The position numbers and the translations under genes were made by a program. Below the pieces are notes generated by a model. The model was given only the letters and a program-made list of their open reading frames with translations. It did not search any database and was not told the DNA's origin. A stretch of DNA of 64,000 bases from Spirosoma lacussanchae (GTDB taxonomy: Bacteria > Bacteroidota > Bacteroidia > Cytophagales > Spirosomataceae): assembly GCF_005870035.1 (NCBI RefSeq), contig NZ_SWJG01000003.1, forward strand, positions 1 to 64,000, read 5' to 3'. Shown here one piece after another: positions 1-8,968 of this stretch (position 1 is its first letter; the number at the start of each line of letters is the position of its first letter).

Positions 1-367
<367 letters not shown>

Positions 368-435
368 AAATTAGTGTGTACCTGATAAATCAGATACGTT
401 GTCATTAGCCTTATTTGGTGCTAACCTATTGATAT

Positions 436-451
436 CAATACGTCAAAGAAC
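436..451 (-). promoter_or_regulatory. boxA-like element in the rRNA leader
   Basis: On the reverse strand this reads GTTCTTTGACGTATTG, close to the GTTCTTTGACATA motif that commonly precedes 16S genes in Bacteroidota and is thought to act in antitermination. It lies about 70 nt upstream of the mature 16S end, inside the transcribed leader. Confidence 0.55.
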
Positions 452-519
452 TGTCTCACATCCCTTTCGGGGGTGATTGAGGCCAACCGTTGTCGGCCTT
501 CCTTATTGATTTGGGACTG

Positions 520-550
520 CAAAGGTAGCAGTTTGATTTGCGTTACGCAA
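520..550 (-). promoter_or_regulatory. rRNA operon promoter (Bacteroidota sigma type)
   Basis: Reading leftward, TTG (548-550), a 20 bp spacer and TACCTTTG (520-527) match the Bacteroidota primary-sigma consensus TTG-N19/21-TAnnTTTG. Transcription should start near 513. Directly upstream (561-580) lies an A-tract on the coding strand, a plausible UP element. The pruA stop codon is only about 30 bp further upstream. Confidence 0.7.
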
Positions 551-580
551 GACTTGCTTCAAACTTTTTTCTGTTTTTTT

Positions 581-2209
581 TCAGCTTTCCAAAAACGGAT
601 ACCCGAAGTGCCTGGGACTCACGTAGGTTTCCTTTATCGTACGTGCCGATACCCATCGAAATAAATTTAAAGCTGATCCGGCTTTGTCATTTGTTCCCGA
701 TGCACGGGCTCCTCCGAAGGGTTGTTGACCCACTACCGCTCCTGTTGGTTTGTCGTTGATATAAAAGTTACCAGCTGCATTTTGCAGCGCCTGGGCGACC
801 CGTTCAATAACGTATTTGTCCTTGGCGAAAATAGATCCGGTCAAAGCGTAAGGTGAGGTACGATCAACGAGCTTGAGAATTTCGTCAAAGTCGGCCGGTT
901 CATACACGTATATGGATAGTACGGGACCGAATATCTCTTCGCACATGGTTCGGTAAGTTGGGTTGTTGACACGCAATACAGTTGGCTCTATGAAATAACC
1001 TATCGAATCGTCATACGCGCCACCCGCTACTACAGACACCTGGGCGTTTTGCTTTGCTTCATCAATGTAGGCCGTGATCTTCCTGAAAGACCGGTCGTCG
1101 ATTACGGCGTTAATGAAGTTGCCAAAATCTTCTGTACCACCCATTTTCATCTCCGCCAGAAACGATTTAATCTTCGTTTCTACTGCTGGCCACAATGAAG
1201 ACGGAATATAAGCCCTGGAAGCTGCAGAGCATTTTTGTCCCTGATACTCAAAAGCACCCCTAACCAGACCCGTAGCCACCTCATCGACATGTGCCGACTC
1301 GTGTACCAATACAAAGTCTTTTCCGCCTGTTTCGCCCACTATGCGCGGATATGATTTGTATTTGCTAATGTTCTCACCAATTGTCTTCCAGATTTGCTGA
1401 AATACGGCGGTACTTCCCGTGAAATGGATACCAGCAAAGTCAGGGTGGTTGAAAATAATCTCTCCGGCTACAGGTCCATCTACGTAAATCAGGTTAATCA
1501 CCCCTGCAGGCAGACCGGCTTCTTCCAGCACTTCCATGATCACTTTTGCCGATAGCACTTGTGTATAGGCCGGCTTCCATACTACAGTATTACCCATCAA
1601 TGCTGCCGATGTAGGCAGGTTACCAGCGATGGCAGTGAAATTGAAGGGAGTCAATGCAAAGACGAACCCTTCCAGCGGACGATACTCGAGTCTGTTCCAG
1701 ACTCCGGCCGATGAGTTTGGCTGCTGCCGGTAGATCTCTTCGGCGTAGTGGACGTTGAATCGCAAGAAATCAATTAGCTCGCAGGCAGAATCTATTTCTG
1801 CTTGGTACGCATTCTTGGATTGACCCAGCATGGTTGCGGCATTGATTCGGGCTCGGTATGGTCCGGCAATAAGCTCAGCAGCTTTCAAAAAAACACTGGA
1901 CCGCTGTTCCCAGCTCAGATTCGCCCAGGCCTCTTTGGCCGCTAACGCTGCCTCGATAGCCTGGTGGACATGTTCGGCATCACCCTCGTGAAAATAACCC
2001 AGCGTGTGCTTGTGATCATGGGGCGGAGCAACCCGTATCGTACGGCTGGTACGAACTTCCTGCCCGCCTATATACATGGGTATATCCGTCTCTTGAGCAC
2101 GAAAGTCGGCAATCGCCTGTTTTACTGCATTTCGCTCGGGCGATCCCGGACGGTATTCTTTTACCGGCTCATTTACCGGCATTGGCACATTTGACTGTCC
2201 GAAAGACAT
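581..2209 (-). CDS. pruA: L-glutamate gamma-semialdehyde dehydrogenase (1-pyrroline-5-carboxylate dehydrogenase)
   Basis: This 542-residue aldehyde dehydrogenase oxidises glutamate semialdehyde to glutamate with NAD+, the second step of proline breakdown. The catalytic cysteine sits in QGQKCSAASR (C327) and the general-base glutamate in VGETGGK (E293). The Rossmann part includes FTGSTAVF near 263-270. The length and the N-terminal ALDH4-type extension fit stand-alone PruA. No proline dehydrogenase gene is adjacent. The ATG start is preceded by a well-matched promoter at 2289-2319. The family call is firm and the exact substrate follows from ALDH4 similarity. Confidence 0.95.
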   Translation of the reverse strand: MSFGQSNVPMPVNEPVKEYRPGSPERNAVKQAIADFRAQETDIPMYIGGQEVRTSRTIRVAPPHDHKHTLGYFHEGDAEHVHQAIEAALAAKEAWANLSWEQRSSVFLKAAELIAGPYRARINAATMLGQSKNAYQAEIDSACELIDFLRFNVHYAEEIYRQQPNSSAGVWNRLEYRPLEGFVFALTPFNFTAIAGNLPTSAALMGNTVVWKPAYTQVLSAKVIMEVLEEAGLPAGVINLIYVDGPVAGEIIFNHPDFAGIHFTGSTAVFQQIWKTIGENISKYKSYPRIVGETGGKDFVLVHESAHVDEVATGLVRGAFEYQGQKCSAASRAYIPSSLWPAVETKIKSFLAEMKMGGTEDFGNFINAVIDDRSFRKITAYIDEAKQNAQVSVVAGGAYDDSIGYFIEPTVLRVNNPTYRTMCEEIFGPVLSIYVYEPADFDEILKLVDRTSPYALTGSIFAKDKYVIERVAQALQNAAGNFYINDKPTGAVVGQQPFGGARASGTNDKAGSALNLFRWVSARTIKETYVSPRHFGYPFLES

Positions 2210-2288
2210 ATGTATGCGTGAGTTCTGGTAGACGTCTTGAACACGAAAAATGGGTCTACCGGTTTGTTTTGAAGCGTTTTATAGGGTA

Positions 2289-2319
2289 CAAAGCTACAAA
2301 AACCCAAACTTATCCACAA
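2289..2319 (-). promoter_or_regulatory. pruA promoter with an embedded DnaA box
   Basis: Reading leftward, TTG (2317-2319), a 20 bp spacer and TAGCTTTG (2289-2296) match the Bacteroidota promoter consensus. A perfect DnaA box (TTATCCACA at 2310-2318 on the plus strand) overlaps the -33 element and the spacer, so DnaA binding could affect transcription. The DnaA effect is inference. Confidence 0.6.
2310..2318 (+). promoter_or_regulatory. DnaA box (perfect TTATCCACA), outlying
   Basis: Exact match to the E. coli-type DnaA consensus, in the divergent pruA-thrC intergenic region about 3.2 kb from the main DnaA box cluster. Confidence 0.6.
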
Positions 2320-2407
2320 TGAACGCCAGTTTTCCACATTTCAAGTTCACCTTCTCCTTTCATTGAGCTGATTTGCCGTACTTTGTCTTTCGGTATCCTT
2401 ATTTCGT

Positions 2408-3715
2408 ATGCGTTTCTACAGCACCAACAATCCACAGGTTACTGTGTCGGCCGAACAGGCTCTTTTTAACAGCATGCCCGCTGATCGGGGGCTGTACATG
2501 CCAACTCCCCTGCCTGTTCTGGGCAGAGCGTTTTTTGATGGTATAGCCGGAGAGTCGTTAGCCGATATTGGTTTTACCCTTAGTAAAGCCCTCTTCGGCG
2601 ATGAAATCAGTAAGGCTGATCTGGAAGAATTAACTCATAAAGCGTTTCCGTTTGAGACTCCCGTAGTTGACCTGGAGCCTGGTAAAGTTTCCGTGCTTGA
2701 GCTTTTTCATGGTCCTTCTCTTGCCTTCAAAGATGTTGGTGCCCGCTATATGGCGGCTCTGATGTCTTATTATTCTGATCGGAATGAGCAGGAAGTGAAT
2801 ATTCTCGTCGCTACCTCAGGTGATACCGGTGGCGCTGTCGCGATGGGCTTTCATAACGTACCAGGGGTTCGGGTGTCTATATTGTACCCGAGCGGACGCG
2901 TTAGTGATTTGCAGGAAAAACAGTTGACTACCCTGGGCGGTAATATCCAGGCGTTTGAAGTAGATGGTTCGTTTGACGATTGTCAGGCTATAGTTAAGCA
3001 AGCGTTTGTGGACGCCGAGCTCAATGCAAGCCTATCATTATCATCGGCTAACTCCATCAATATATTCCGACTGATACCCCAGGGCTTTTATTACGTTAGT
3101 GCGTATGGCCAGGTGCGGAAGGCCAATAAACCAATCGTTTTTTCTACGCCTAGTGGCAATTTTGGCAATCTCAGCGCCGGTGCTATGGTGCAACAAATGG
3201 GCTTACCCGTCGCACACTTCGTTGCGGCAACCAATCTTAACGATATTGTACCTACCTACCTCAAGACCGGAGCCTATAGCCCTAAACCATCGGTAGCTAC
3301 GCTATCGAATGCTATGGATGTGGGTAATCCCAGTAACTTCCCCCGCCTAGCTCACTTGTATGGGGATAACTATGACCGGTTTGTGGATAACGTATCTGGT
3401 TTTTTCTACGATGATGCAGAAACCCAGGCCGGTATGAAACGAATCGACGACTTGTATGGCTATGTGGCTTGCCCCCACACGGCGATCGGCATCATGGGCC
3501 TTGAGGCTTACCTAGATGAGTCGAAGAAAGACGTTTATGGCATTGCGCTGGCAACGGCTCATCCTGCAAAATTCAAGCCTCTTGTCGAAGAGGTATTGGG
3601 TAAGTCAGTAGAAGTTCCTAACCGGCTGGCAATTCTGGCTGACCGCCCCAAACAGAGCATCCGCATTCCGGCTGAGTATGATGCGTTCAAAGAGTCGCTT
3701 CTTCAAACTTACTAG
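2408..3715 (+). CDS. thrC: Threonine synthase
   Basis: 435-residue PLP enzyme that converts O-phosphohomoserine to threonine, the last step of threonine biosynthesis. The N-terminus (MRFYSTNN) and the PLP lysine in HGPSLAFKDVGARY (K108) are typical of the fold-type II threonine synthase subgroup, as is the phosphate-binding loop TSGDTGGAV. The gene stands alone: thrA and thrB are not in the window. It is divergent from pruA and its stop codon overlaps that of the convergent TPR gene (shared bases 3712-3715). Confidence 0.96.
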   Translation: MRFYSTNNPQVTVSAEQALFNSMPADRGLYMPTPLPVLGRAFFDGIAGESLADIGFTLSKALFGDEISKADLEELTHKAFPFETPVVDLEPGKVSVLELFHGPSLAFKDVGARYMAALMSYYSDRNEQEVNILVATSGDTGGAVAMGFHNVPGVRVSILYPSGRVSDLQEKQLTTLGGNIQAFEVDGSFDDCQAIVKQAFVDAELNASLSLSSANSINIFRLIPQGFYYVSAYGQVRKANKPIVFSTPSGNFGNLSAGAMVQQMGLPVAHFVAATNLNDIVPTYLKTGAYSPKPSVATLSNAMDVGNPSNFPRLAHLYGDNYDRFVDNVSGFFYDDAETQAGMKRIDDLYGYVACPHTAIGIMGLEAYLDESKKDVYGIALATAHPAKFKPLVEEVLGKSVEVPNRLAILADRPKQSIRIPAEYDAFKESLLQTY

Positions 3716-5517
3716 TTAATTACATCGCCACGCAATAGCCGGAATCGTTTACGGGAGTCTGCTCCGTAAATGCTTCCGGGATACTGGGTCAGTAGTTTCT
3801 GGTATGCTTCCATAGCAGCCTGTTTATCTTTCAGCCGCTCTTCATAGATCTTGCCTTGAGTATACAAAGCATCGTCGCCGAGTATATCCGTTGAAAACGA
3901 AGCGGTTATCTTTTTCAGATCGTCCAATGCTTCCGTGTGTTTGCCCTGTTTCAAGTAGGTATTGGCACGGAGCCAGAGTACTTCATCGGCCAGACTGTGT
4001 TGTTCATATTTTTTCCACATCTGGTTGAGTTTATCCACAGCTTCGTCGGTTTTGTTCTGAAATAACAGCAAGTCAACAGCGGCATACTCACGCATGGCAG
4101 CTTCTGTGCTATCCATACCCGTGTTATCCACAATCAACAGGCTAAGCTGTTCTGCGTCATTGGCTATCTCGCGGGATGTGGCCAGTTTCAATACGTCTAA
4201 AATATCTTTCGATACGGCAAAATCACCTTTGTAATAGTGTAGCTTGGCATTTTTAAGTTTAGCTTCGTATCCGAGCAGTTCTTCTTTCTGCGACTTCTCC
4301 ACCTGCGAGTACAACAAGGTGGACTCCCAGGGTTCTCCTTTCAACAAATAAATATCACCCTTGTCCAGCTTGCACTTATCCACAAAATTTCGGTCAGTTT
4401 TCCCCAAATCAATGGCTAGGTCAAGCACCGTCAGGGCGGTGTCTTTGCTGTCCAGGTAGTTCCCGTATAGGTTGGCGGTGCTTCGCAGAGCTTCGAGCGT
4501 TTTTACGTTGGTACCGATTTCCTGGAGCATTCGCTGGTAGTCGCCTATCAACTTACGGATTTCAGCTCTGTCGATTGGGTATGTATTTTTTACCTGCTCT
4601 TCGCGGGCGTTGATCACCAATCGACGGGCAAACGGGTAGAGCTGCCCCTGTGGATAGGTCTGGGTAATGTATTCAAACGCATCGGCCGCTGATTTATGTT
4701 CTTTATTGTTCAGCGCCAGCATTCCCAGATCGTAAACCCGGCTGCCGTTCAGCTTCATTCGTTTATCGGTAGCTTTTTCCTGAAGCAGGGCTCGGCTGAA
4801 CTTCTGTTTCTGGACGAAGTACCATATTAAAAGCTCGTTATATGCCAGTTCATTGGGTTCCTGCTGAATCCGACTGTACAGCGCTTTTTCTATGATTGGC
4901 TCTTCTTTGGTGTTCAGGTAAGGCTGCAAAGCCGCCAGCACCATTTCTTTCTTCTCGGGCTGTTTGCTCGTGGTAATAATTTCCTCTACGGTTTTTTCGG
5001 TTTGTCCCGTTGCCCGGTAGAGGGCTATAAGTTCTTCGCTGTACGCCGTTGGGTCTTTGCTGACCTCTCGGGCCGTTTCGAGCGAACGAAGCGCCCAGCG
5101 GGTCTCTCCGGCCTCTGAGAAGGCAGTTGCCAGCTTTTCCAGTTTGATAGTCGACCCTTTGCTGGACTGGAGAGCCGCGGTGTACTGTTTGGCGGCCTGC
5201 ACCGTATCGCCCTGCTGGGCGGCCGCCTGGCCGATTAGCAGATCGTAGTAAGACCGGTTGGCTTCATCACTCCGCTGCTGCTTGCGCAGATACTTCAGCG
5301 CGTCATCTGCTTTGTTGCTTTTCTGCAGGCTGTATACATAGCGCGACAGCCGAGACCAGCTTACATCGTTTTTCAACAGCTTGCCATACTCGTTGGCCGC
5401 TTTCTCGAACTCACCGGCTTTGAAGTACTCGTCAGCCAGCATGCCTCCCCCCTGTCCTTTAGCCACGCATATAGCCAGCAGCCAAATCAGCACAACAACG
5501 TTAGACCTTATTAACAT
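3712..5517 (-). CDS. Tetratricopeptide-repeat protein, exported
   Basis: 601 residues. A hydrophobic signal segment lies at about residues 5-20 (VVVLIWLLAICVAKGQ). After it the protein is almost wholly helical repeats of TPR type (for example ADEYFKAGEFEKAANEYGKLL near 28-48, and LYTQGKIYEERLKDKQAAMEAY near the C-terminus). The C-terminal pattern YPGSIYGADSRKRFRLLRG resembles TPR proteins of outer-membrane assembly or gliding systems, but I cannot name the partner. The coding sequence contains three perfect DnaA boxes (4031, 4124, 4376), and its start abuts the proposed oriC. No clear promoter is visible upstream. Confidence 0.88.
   Translation of the reverse strand: MLIRSNVVVLIWLLAICVAKGQGGGMLADEYFKAGEFEKAANEYGKLLKNDVSWSRLSRYVYSLQKSNKADDALKYLRKQQRSDEANRSYYDLLIGQAAAQQGDTVQAAKQYTAALQSSKGSTIKLEKLATAFSEAGETRWALRSLETAREVSKDPTAYSEELIALYRATGQTEKTVEEIITTSKQPEKKEMVLAALQPYLNTKEEPIIEKALYSRIQQEPNELAYNELLIWYFVQKQKFSRALLQEKATDKRMKLNGSRVYDLGMLALNNKEHKSAADAFEYITQTYPQGQLYPFARRLVINAREEQVKNTYPIDRAEIRKLIGDYQRMLQEIGTNVKTLEALRSTANLYGNYLDSKDTALTVLDLAIDLGKTDRNFVDKCKLDKGDIYLLKGEPWESTLLYSQVEKSQKEELLGYEAKLKNAKLHYYKGDFAVSKDILDVLKLATSREIANDAEQLSLLIVDNTGMDSTEAAMREYAAVDLLLFQNKTDEAVDKLNQMWKKYEQHSLADEVLWLRANTYLKQGKHTEALDDLKKITASFSTDILGDDALYTQGKIYEERLKDKQAAMEAYQKLLTQYPGSIYGADSRKRFRLLRGDVIN
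4031..4039 (+). promoter_or_regulatory. DnaA box (perfect) inside the TPR gene
   Basis: Exact TTATCCACA. On the coding strand it falls over codons for Val-Asp-Lys, so coding constraint may contribute. Confidence 0.5.
4124..4132 (+). promoter_or_regulatory. DnaA box (perfect) inside the TPR gene
   Basis: Exact TTATCCACA over Val-Asp-Asn codons, 85 bp from the previous box. Confidence 0.5.
4376..4384 (+). promoter_or_regulatory. DnaA box (perfect) inside the TPR gene
   Basis: Exact TTATCCACA over Val-Asp-Lys codons. Same orientation as the two boxes at 4031 and 4124. Confidence 0.5.
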
Positions 5518-6007
5518 TTTATATAAAAAGTCTTTTTAAGAAAACGTTATTACTCTTATTAAGGGTGTTGATAAGTGTATAAATAATTTGTCCACTTCTT
5601 GCCCGCTCGGGTGTGGATAAGAAAGGTAGGTAATCCACTTAACACTTTCCAGTTATCAACATTAAATCCATTGATTAGTAAGTAAATAACATTTTATCCA
5701 CAAAATGTTTGAAATCTCTTTGTGAATTTGTGTATAATTTTTATGCACAGAGTGGAGTGAGGAAAAGACAGGACATAGGTGGTAGATATGTTGCCGTATT
5801 TCCACATTGGCAGCTGCCCGATTTTCGAATGTGAATTACTCATCTACTAGTCCACACGGCTCCGGTTCCTTATCAACCTGTTTCCCACACACAGGGCAGA
5901 GTTATGCACACAGATATTCACAGAAAAGTTTCACTTTTTTAATTTAGAATAGACCTGTTTTCCACCCCTGCTGACAGACGAGCCCTTAATGATCTTATCA
6001 ACAACTA
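5518..6007. other. oriC: Putative chromosomal replication origin (oriC) with DnaA box cluster
   Basis: This 490 bp stretch has no gene and is AT-rich. It holds two perfect DnaA boxes TTATCCACA (5694-5702 plus; 5612-5620 minus), three TTATCAACA (5566-5574 minus; 5653-5661 plus; 5995-6003 plus), two TTATGCACA (5741-5749 and 5902-5910 plus) and one TTATACACA (5729-5737 minus). Near matches lie at 5870-5878 and 5914-5922. AT-rich tracts at about 5518-5560 and 5924-5950 could serve as unwinding elements. The nearby mnmG (gidA), rRNA operon, recF and two parS-like sites are typical origin neighbours. dnaA and dnaN are not in the window. The box cluster is seen directly; origin function is inferred. 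Confidence 0.8.
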
Positions 6008-6931
6008 TTATGCCTTTTTGAATATGTATATCTGACTGGACGAGTGGCCCTTTCGTCCGCTCTTCATATTGGAGACAAGGCCGATCCGTAGACTCTCCAC
6101 AAAATGTGTCTGGCCGCTTCTATACCGGCTGCTCAGCATGGCAATGTAAAAGGCATCGAAGATCATGGGGCGTTTGCCGGTCAGGTTGAACCCATGCTTA
6201 TTAAACAGCCTCTCTATTGTATCGGGCGTGAAATGGTAAAGATGTCTGGGAACATCATAGGCAGCCCAGTACTGCTTATAATAACTGGCGTCGTAGGAGT
6301 CGCTGTTCGGTACAGCAATAAGCAATGTACCGTTGGGGGCCAGTCGGGAATGAATCTGCTCTATTGTCTCGTTTAACGTGGGTACATGTTCGAGGACATG
6401 CCACATCGTAATCATGTCTACCTGCTCCTGATCGATTGCCGCCAGATCGGGCTGGATAGAAATTTTTGTTTTGTGGCTGGCTATGGCGCGTGCATCCGGG
6501 TCAGGCTCAACTCCTTTTATTGTCCAGCCTGCCTGTTGACTCACATCCAGAAAAGCACCGGTACCACAACCAATATCCAGTAATTTTCCGGTTCCTCCAG
6601 TCAATGTTGTGATTAATTGAAGCTTTTGTTTTAATGTGATTGTTCGTACAAAGCGATATACCGAATTGATTAAACCTCCTCCCTGATCATTATGAGACAC
6701 GTACTGATCCGATTTATAATAGGCTCCGATCGACAACTGATCCGGGCGCGGATTTGTAAGGCGGAAATTGCACGACTGGCACTGCTGAATGGTAAACTCC
6801 TGCTGACTTACCAGATAATCTTTACAAACCAGAAAAGGCTTAAACTGAGAATTGCCACAAACGGGGCAGGTTGTTACAGTCTCCAAAATGATAAACAGAA
6901 AAAAGTAGATACAATGAGGCTCCGAATACAT
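6008..6931 (-). CDS. Class I SAM-dependent methyltransferase with N-terminal zinc-ribbon
   Basis: Up to 307 residues. Cys pairs CPVC (22-25) and CQSC (51-54) form a zinc-ribbon. The SAM-binding loop LLDIGCGTGAF follows at about 117-127, then an acidic loop and a motif MWHVLEHVP typical of the UbiE/type 11-12 methyltransferases that act on sugars or lipids. The substrate is unknown. The ATG start at 6931 lies in the loop of a probable mnmG terminator hairpin (6918-6946) and would add a non-homologous hydrophobic stretch. A TTG at 6884-6886, giving METVTTCPVCG, is a more likely start. The gene follows mnmG in the same direction and ends at the edge of oriC. Confidence 0.82.
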   Translation of the reverse strand: MYSEPHCIYFFLFIILETVTTCPVCGNSQFKPFLVCKDYLVSQQEFTIQQCQSCNFRLTNPRPDQLSIGAYYKSDQYVSHNDQGGGLINSVYRFVRTITLKQKLQLITTLTGGTGKLLDIGCGTGAFLDVSQQAGWTIKGVEPDPDARAIASHKTKISIQPDLAAIDQEQVDMITMWHVLEHVPTLNETIEQIHSRLAPNGTLLIAVPNSDSYDASYYKQYWAAYDVPRHLYHFTPDTIERLFNKHGFNLTGKRPMIFDAFYIAMLSSRYRSGQTHFVESLRIGLVSNMKSGRKGHSSSQIYIFKKA

Positions 6932-6946
6932 GCTATATCCGGAGCC
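6918..6946 (-). terminator. Probable mnmG terminator
   Basis: GGCTCCG and CGGAGCC form a 7 bp stem with a 15 nt loop. In the leftward direction it is followed after about 10 nt by a T-rich run (CTTTTTTCTG). It begins 9 bp after the mnmG stop codon. Confidence 0.6.
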
Positions 6947-6954
6947 TGTGGTTA

Positions 6955-8814
6955 TTATCGACCCATATATACCAGTAATATAGATACATCGGATGGGCTC
7001 ACTCCGCTAATGCGCGATGCCTGTCCAATGGTAGATGGGCGTAAACGCTTCAACTTTTCCTTCCCTTCAAAGGACAGAGCCTTTAACTGATCGTAGTCGA
7101 AAGCAGGGTTGATTGACAGATTTTCCCATTTGTCGAGCTTCTCGGCATTCTGTTTTTCCCGGTTCAGATAATCCTCGTACTTAATCTCGATGACGGTCTG
7201 TTCCAGTGACTCCTCCCCTACCCTGGGTAGGTCAGTGATCTGAGAAAATAAAGAAATGACATCTTCCTGCTCAATTTCGGGGCGCTTCAGTAAGGTATAC
7301 AGACTACTTTTTTCCCGCAAGGGCGAGCTGCCTTTCGTCTCCAGCCAGCCATTTACATCCTCTGGTTTAAGCTTTACTTTACGTATGGCTTCCGTCAGCG
7401 TAGCTACTTCTGTTCGCTTGCTAACCATCGAATCATAGCGATCCTGCGAGGCTAGCCCGATCGCATATCCTTTCTCGGTCAGGCGAATGTCGGCGTTATC
7501 CTGCCGAAGCAGCGTTCGGTATTCAGCCCTTGACGTAAACATACGATATGGTTCTTCCGTCCCTTTCGTGATCAGATCATCGATTAGTACGCCAATATAT
7601 CCTTCAGAGCGTTTGATGGTGAATTCCGCTTCTTCATGCGCATTTCTATGTGCATTTATGCCTGCCATCAGACCTTGACAAGCCGCTTCTTCGTAGCCAG
7701 TTGTTCCGTTAATCTGGCCGGCAAAGAAGAGGTTTTGCACAAGCCGCGTTTCAAGCGTTGGCTTTAATTGTGTCGGCGGAAAGTAGTCGTACTCAACGGC
7801 GTAGCCCGGCCTGAACATGCGCACTTGTTCGAAACCCGGAATTTTTCGTAGAGCATCATACTGTACCGTTTCCGGTAATGATGTGGAGAATCCATTCACA
7901 TATACTTCCACGGTGTCCCAGCCTTCCGGTTCTACGAAAATCTGATGCCGGTCTTTGTCGGCAAACCGGTTGATTTTGTCTTCAATTGACGGGCAGTATC
8001 GGGGGCCTAAGCCCTTGATACGACCGGTGAACATAGGCGATTGTTCGAAGCCTGTTTTCAACTCATCATGTACATCCTGATTTGTGTACGTGATCCAGCA
8101 GCTGCGTTGCTTGGTTAATGTGGGCGTCGACGTGTAGGAAAATTTGCCTGGTTTTTCGTCGCCAAGTTGCTCTTCCATCAAGTCATAGTTCAGGCTCCTG
8201 CCGTCGACTCGGGGGGGCGTTCCGGTTTTCATTCGACCTGCTTCGAAGCCCAACTGAGTCAATTGCTCGGTAAGTCCGGTTGCTGAACGCTCGGCTGTTC
8301 TGCCTCCACCAAATACTTTCTCGCCAATAAACATCCGCCCGTTCAAAAATGTACCGTTCGTTAGTACGACCGATTTGGCTGTAAACTCGACGCCTAATCC
8401 AGTTTTTACCCCTACAATTCGGTTGTCTTTGACAAGAACTTCATTCACCATGTCTTGCCAAAAATCAACATTGATATTGCTTTCGAGCGTTTTGCGCCAC
8501 TCCCAGGCAAACATATTTCGGTCACTCTGGCAGCGCGGACTCCACATGGCAGGGCCTTTTGAGCGATTCAGCATTCTAAACTGAATCATGCTTTTGTCGC
8601 TGATGATACCAGACATACCACCGAGTGCATCCACTTCACGCACAATTTGCCCTTTGGCAACTCCGCCCATGGCCGGGTTGCAGGACATTTGAGCGATGGT
8701 CTGCATATTCATGGTGATCAGCAACACACGCGAGCCCATCGTAGCCGCAGCGTGTGCTGCTTCACAACCGGCATGTCCAGCGCCCACAACTATAACATCG
8801 TACGAAGCGTGCAT
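6955..8814 (-). CDS. mnmG: tRNA uridine-5-carboxymethylaminomethyl(34) synthesis enzyme MnmG (GidA)
   Basis: 619 residues, the normal full length. With MnmE it installs the carboxymethylaminomethyl group on wobble uridine 34 of several tRNAs. The FAD-binding dinucleotide motif VVGAGHAGCEAAHAA is at residues 9-23. Conserved blocks include QMSCNPAMGGVAKG, GTFLNGR, the ETRLVQNLFFAGQINGTTGYEEAA FAD block and the C-terminal MnmE-binding helices ending near VSPSDVSILLVYMGR. The gene is often found beside oriC, as here. A TAATTTTG hexamer-like -7 element lies about 85 bp upstream, and a parS-like site sits in the leader at 8836-8851. Confidence 0.97.
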   Translation of the reverse strand: MHASYDVIVVGAGHAGCEAAHAAATMGSRVLLITMNMQTIAQMSCNPAMGGVAKGQIVREVDALGGMSGIISDKSMIQFRMLNRSKGPAMWSPRCQSDRNMFAWEWRKTLESNINVDFWQDMVNEVLVKDNRIVGVKTGLGVEFTAKSVVLTNGTFLNGRMFIGEKVFGGGRTAERSATGLTEQLTQLGFEAGRMKTGTPPRVDGRSLNYDLMEEQLGDEKPGKFSYTSTPTLTKQRSCWITYTNQDVHDELKTGFEQSPMFTGRIKGLGPRYCPSIEDKINRFADKDRHQIFVEPEGWDTVEVYVNGFSTSLPETVQYDALRKIPGFEQVRMFRPGYAVEYDYFPPTQLKPTLETRLVQNLFFAGQINGTTGYEEAACQGLMAGINAHRNAHEEAEFTIKRSEGYIGVLIDDLITKGTEEPYRMFTSRAEYRTLLRQDNADIRLTEKGYAIGLASQDRYDSMVSKRTEVATLTEAIRKVKLKPEDVNGWLETKGSSPLREKSSLYTLLKRPEIEQEDVISLFSQITDLPRVGEESLEQTVIEIKYEDYLNREKQNAEKLDKWENLSINPAFDYDQLKALSFEGKEKLKRLRPSTIGQASRISGVSPSDVSILLVYMGR

Positions 8815-8835
8815 TCTTTGTTAGATTTTAAAAAA

Positions 8836-8851
8836 TGTTTCACGTGGAAAC
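8836..8851 (-). promoter_or_regulatory. parS: parS-like ParB binding site
   Basis: On the reverse strand this reads GTTTCCACGTGAAACA, matching 14 of 16 bases of the B. subtilis parS TGTTCCACGTGAAACA, with an intact CACGTG core. It lies about 3 kb from the proposed oriC, where chromosomal parS sites cluster in many bacteria. Confidence 0.65.
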
Positions 8852-8916
8852 TTTTCACAAAATTGGCTGGTGCCCAAACTTTACACCAAAATTATACGGA
8901 TGTGTGGGTAACAAAA

Positions 8917-8947
8917 AACCGTACCTGTTTGTGCCACAGGTACGGTT
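8917..8947 (-). terminator. Terminator of the DUF4175 gene
   Basis: Perfect 12 bp inverted repeat AACCGTACCTGT / ACAGGTACGGTT with a 7 nt loop, followed leftward by TTTTTTG. It lies 22 bp after the stop codon of the gene at 8969. Confidence 0.85.
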
Positions 8948-8968
8948 GAATATAATTGGCTGGAAAAT

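Noticed and set aside
4951..5010. Frameshift in the TPR gene
   Set aside because: The reading frame is continuous from signal peptide to C-terminus, and no break was found.
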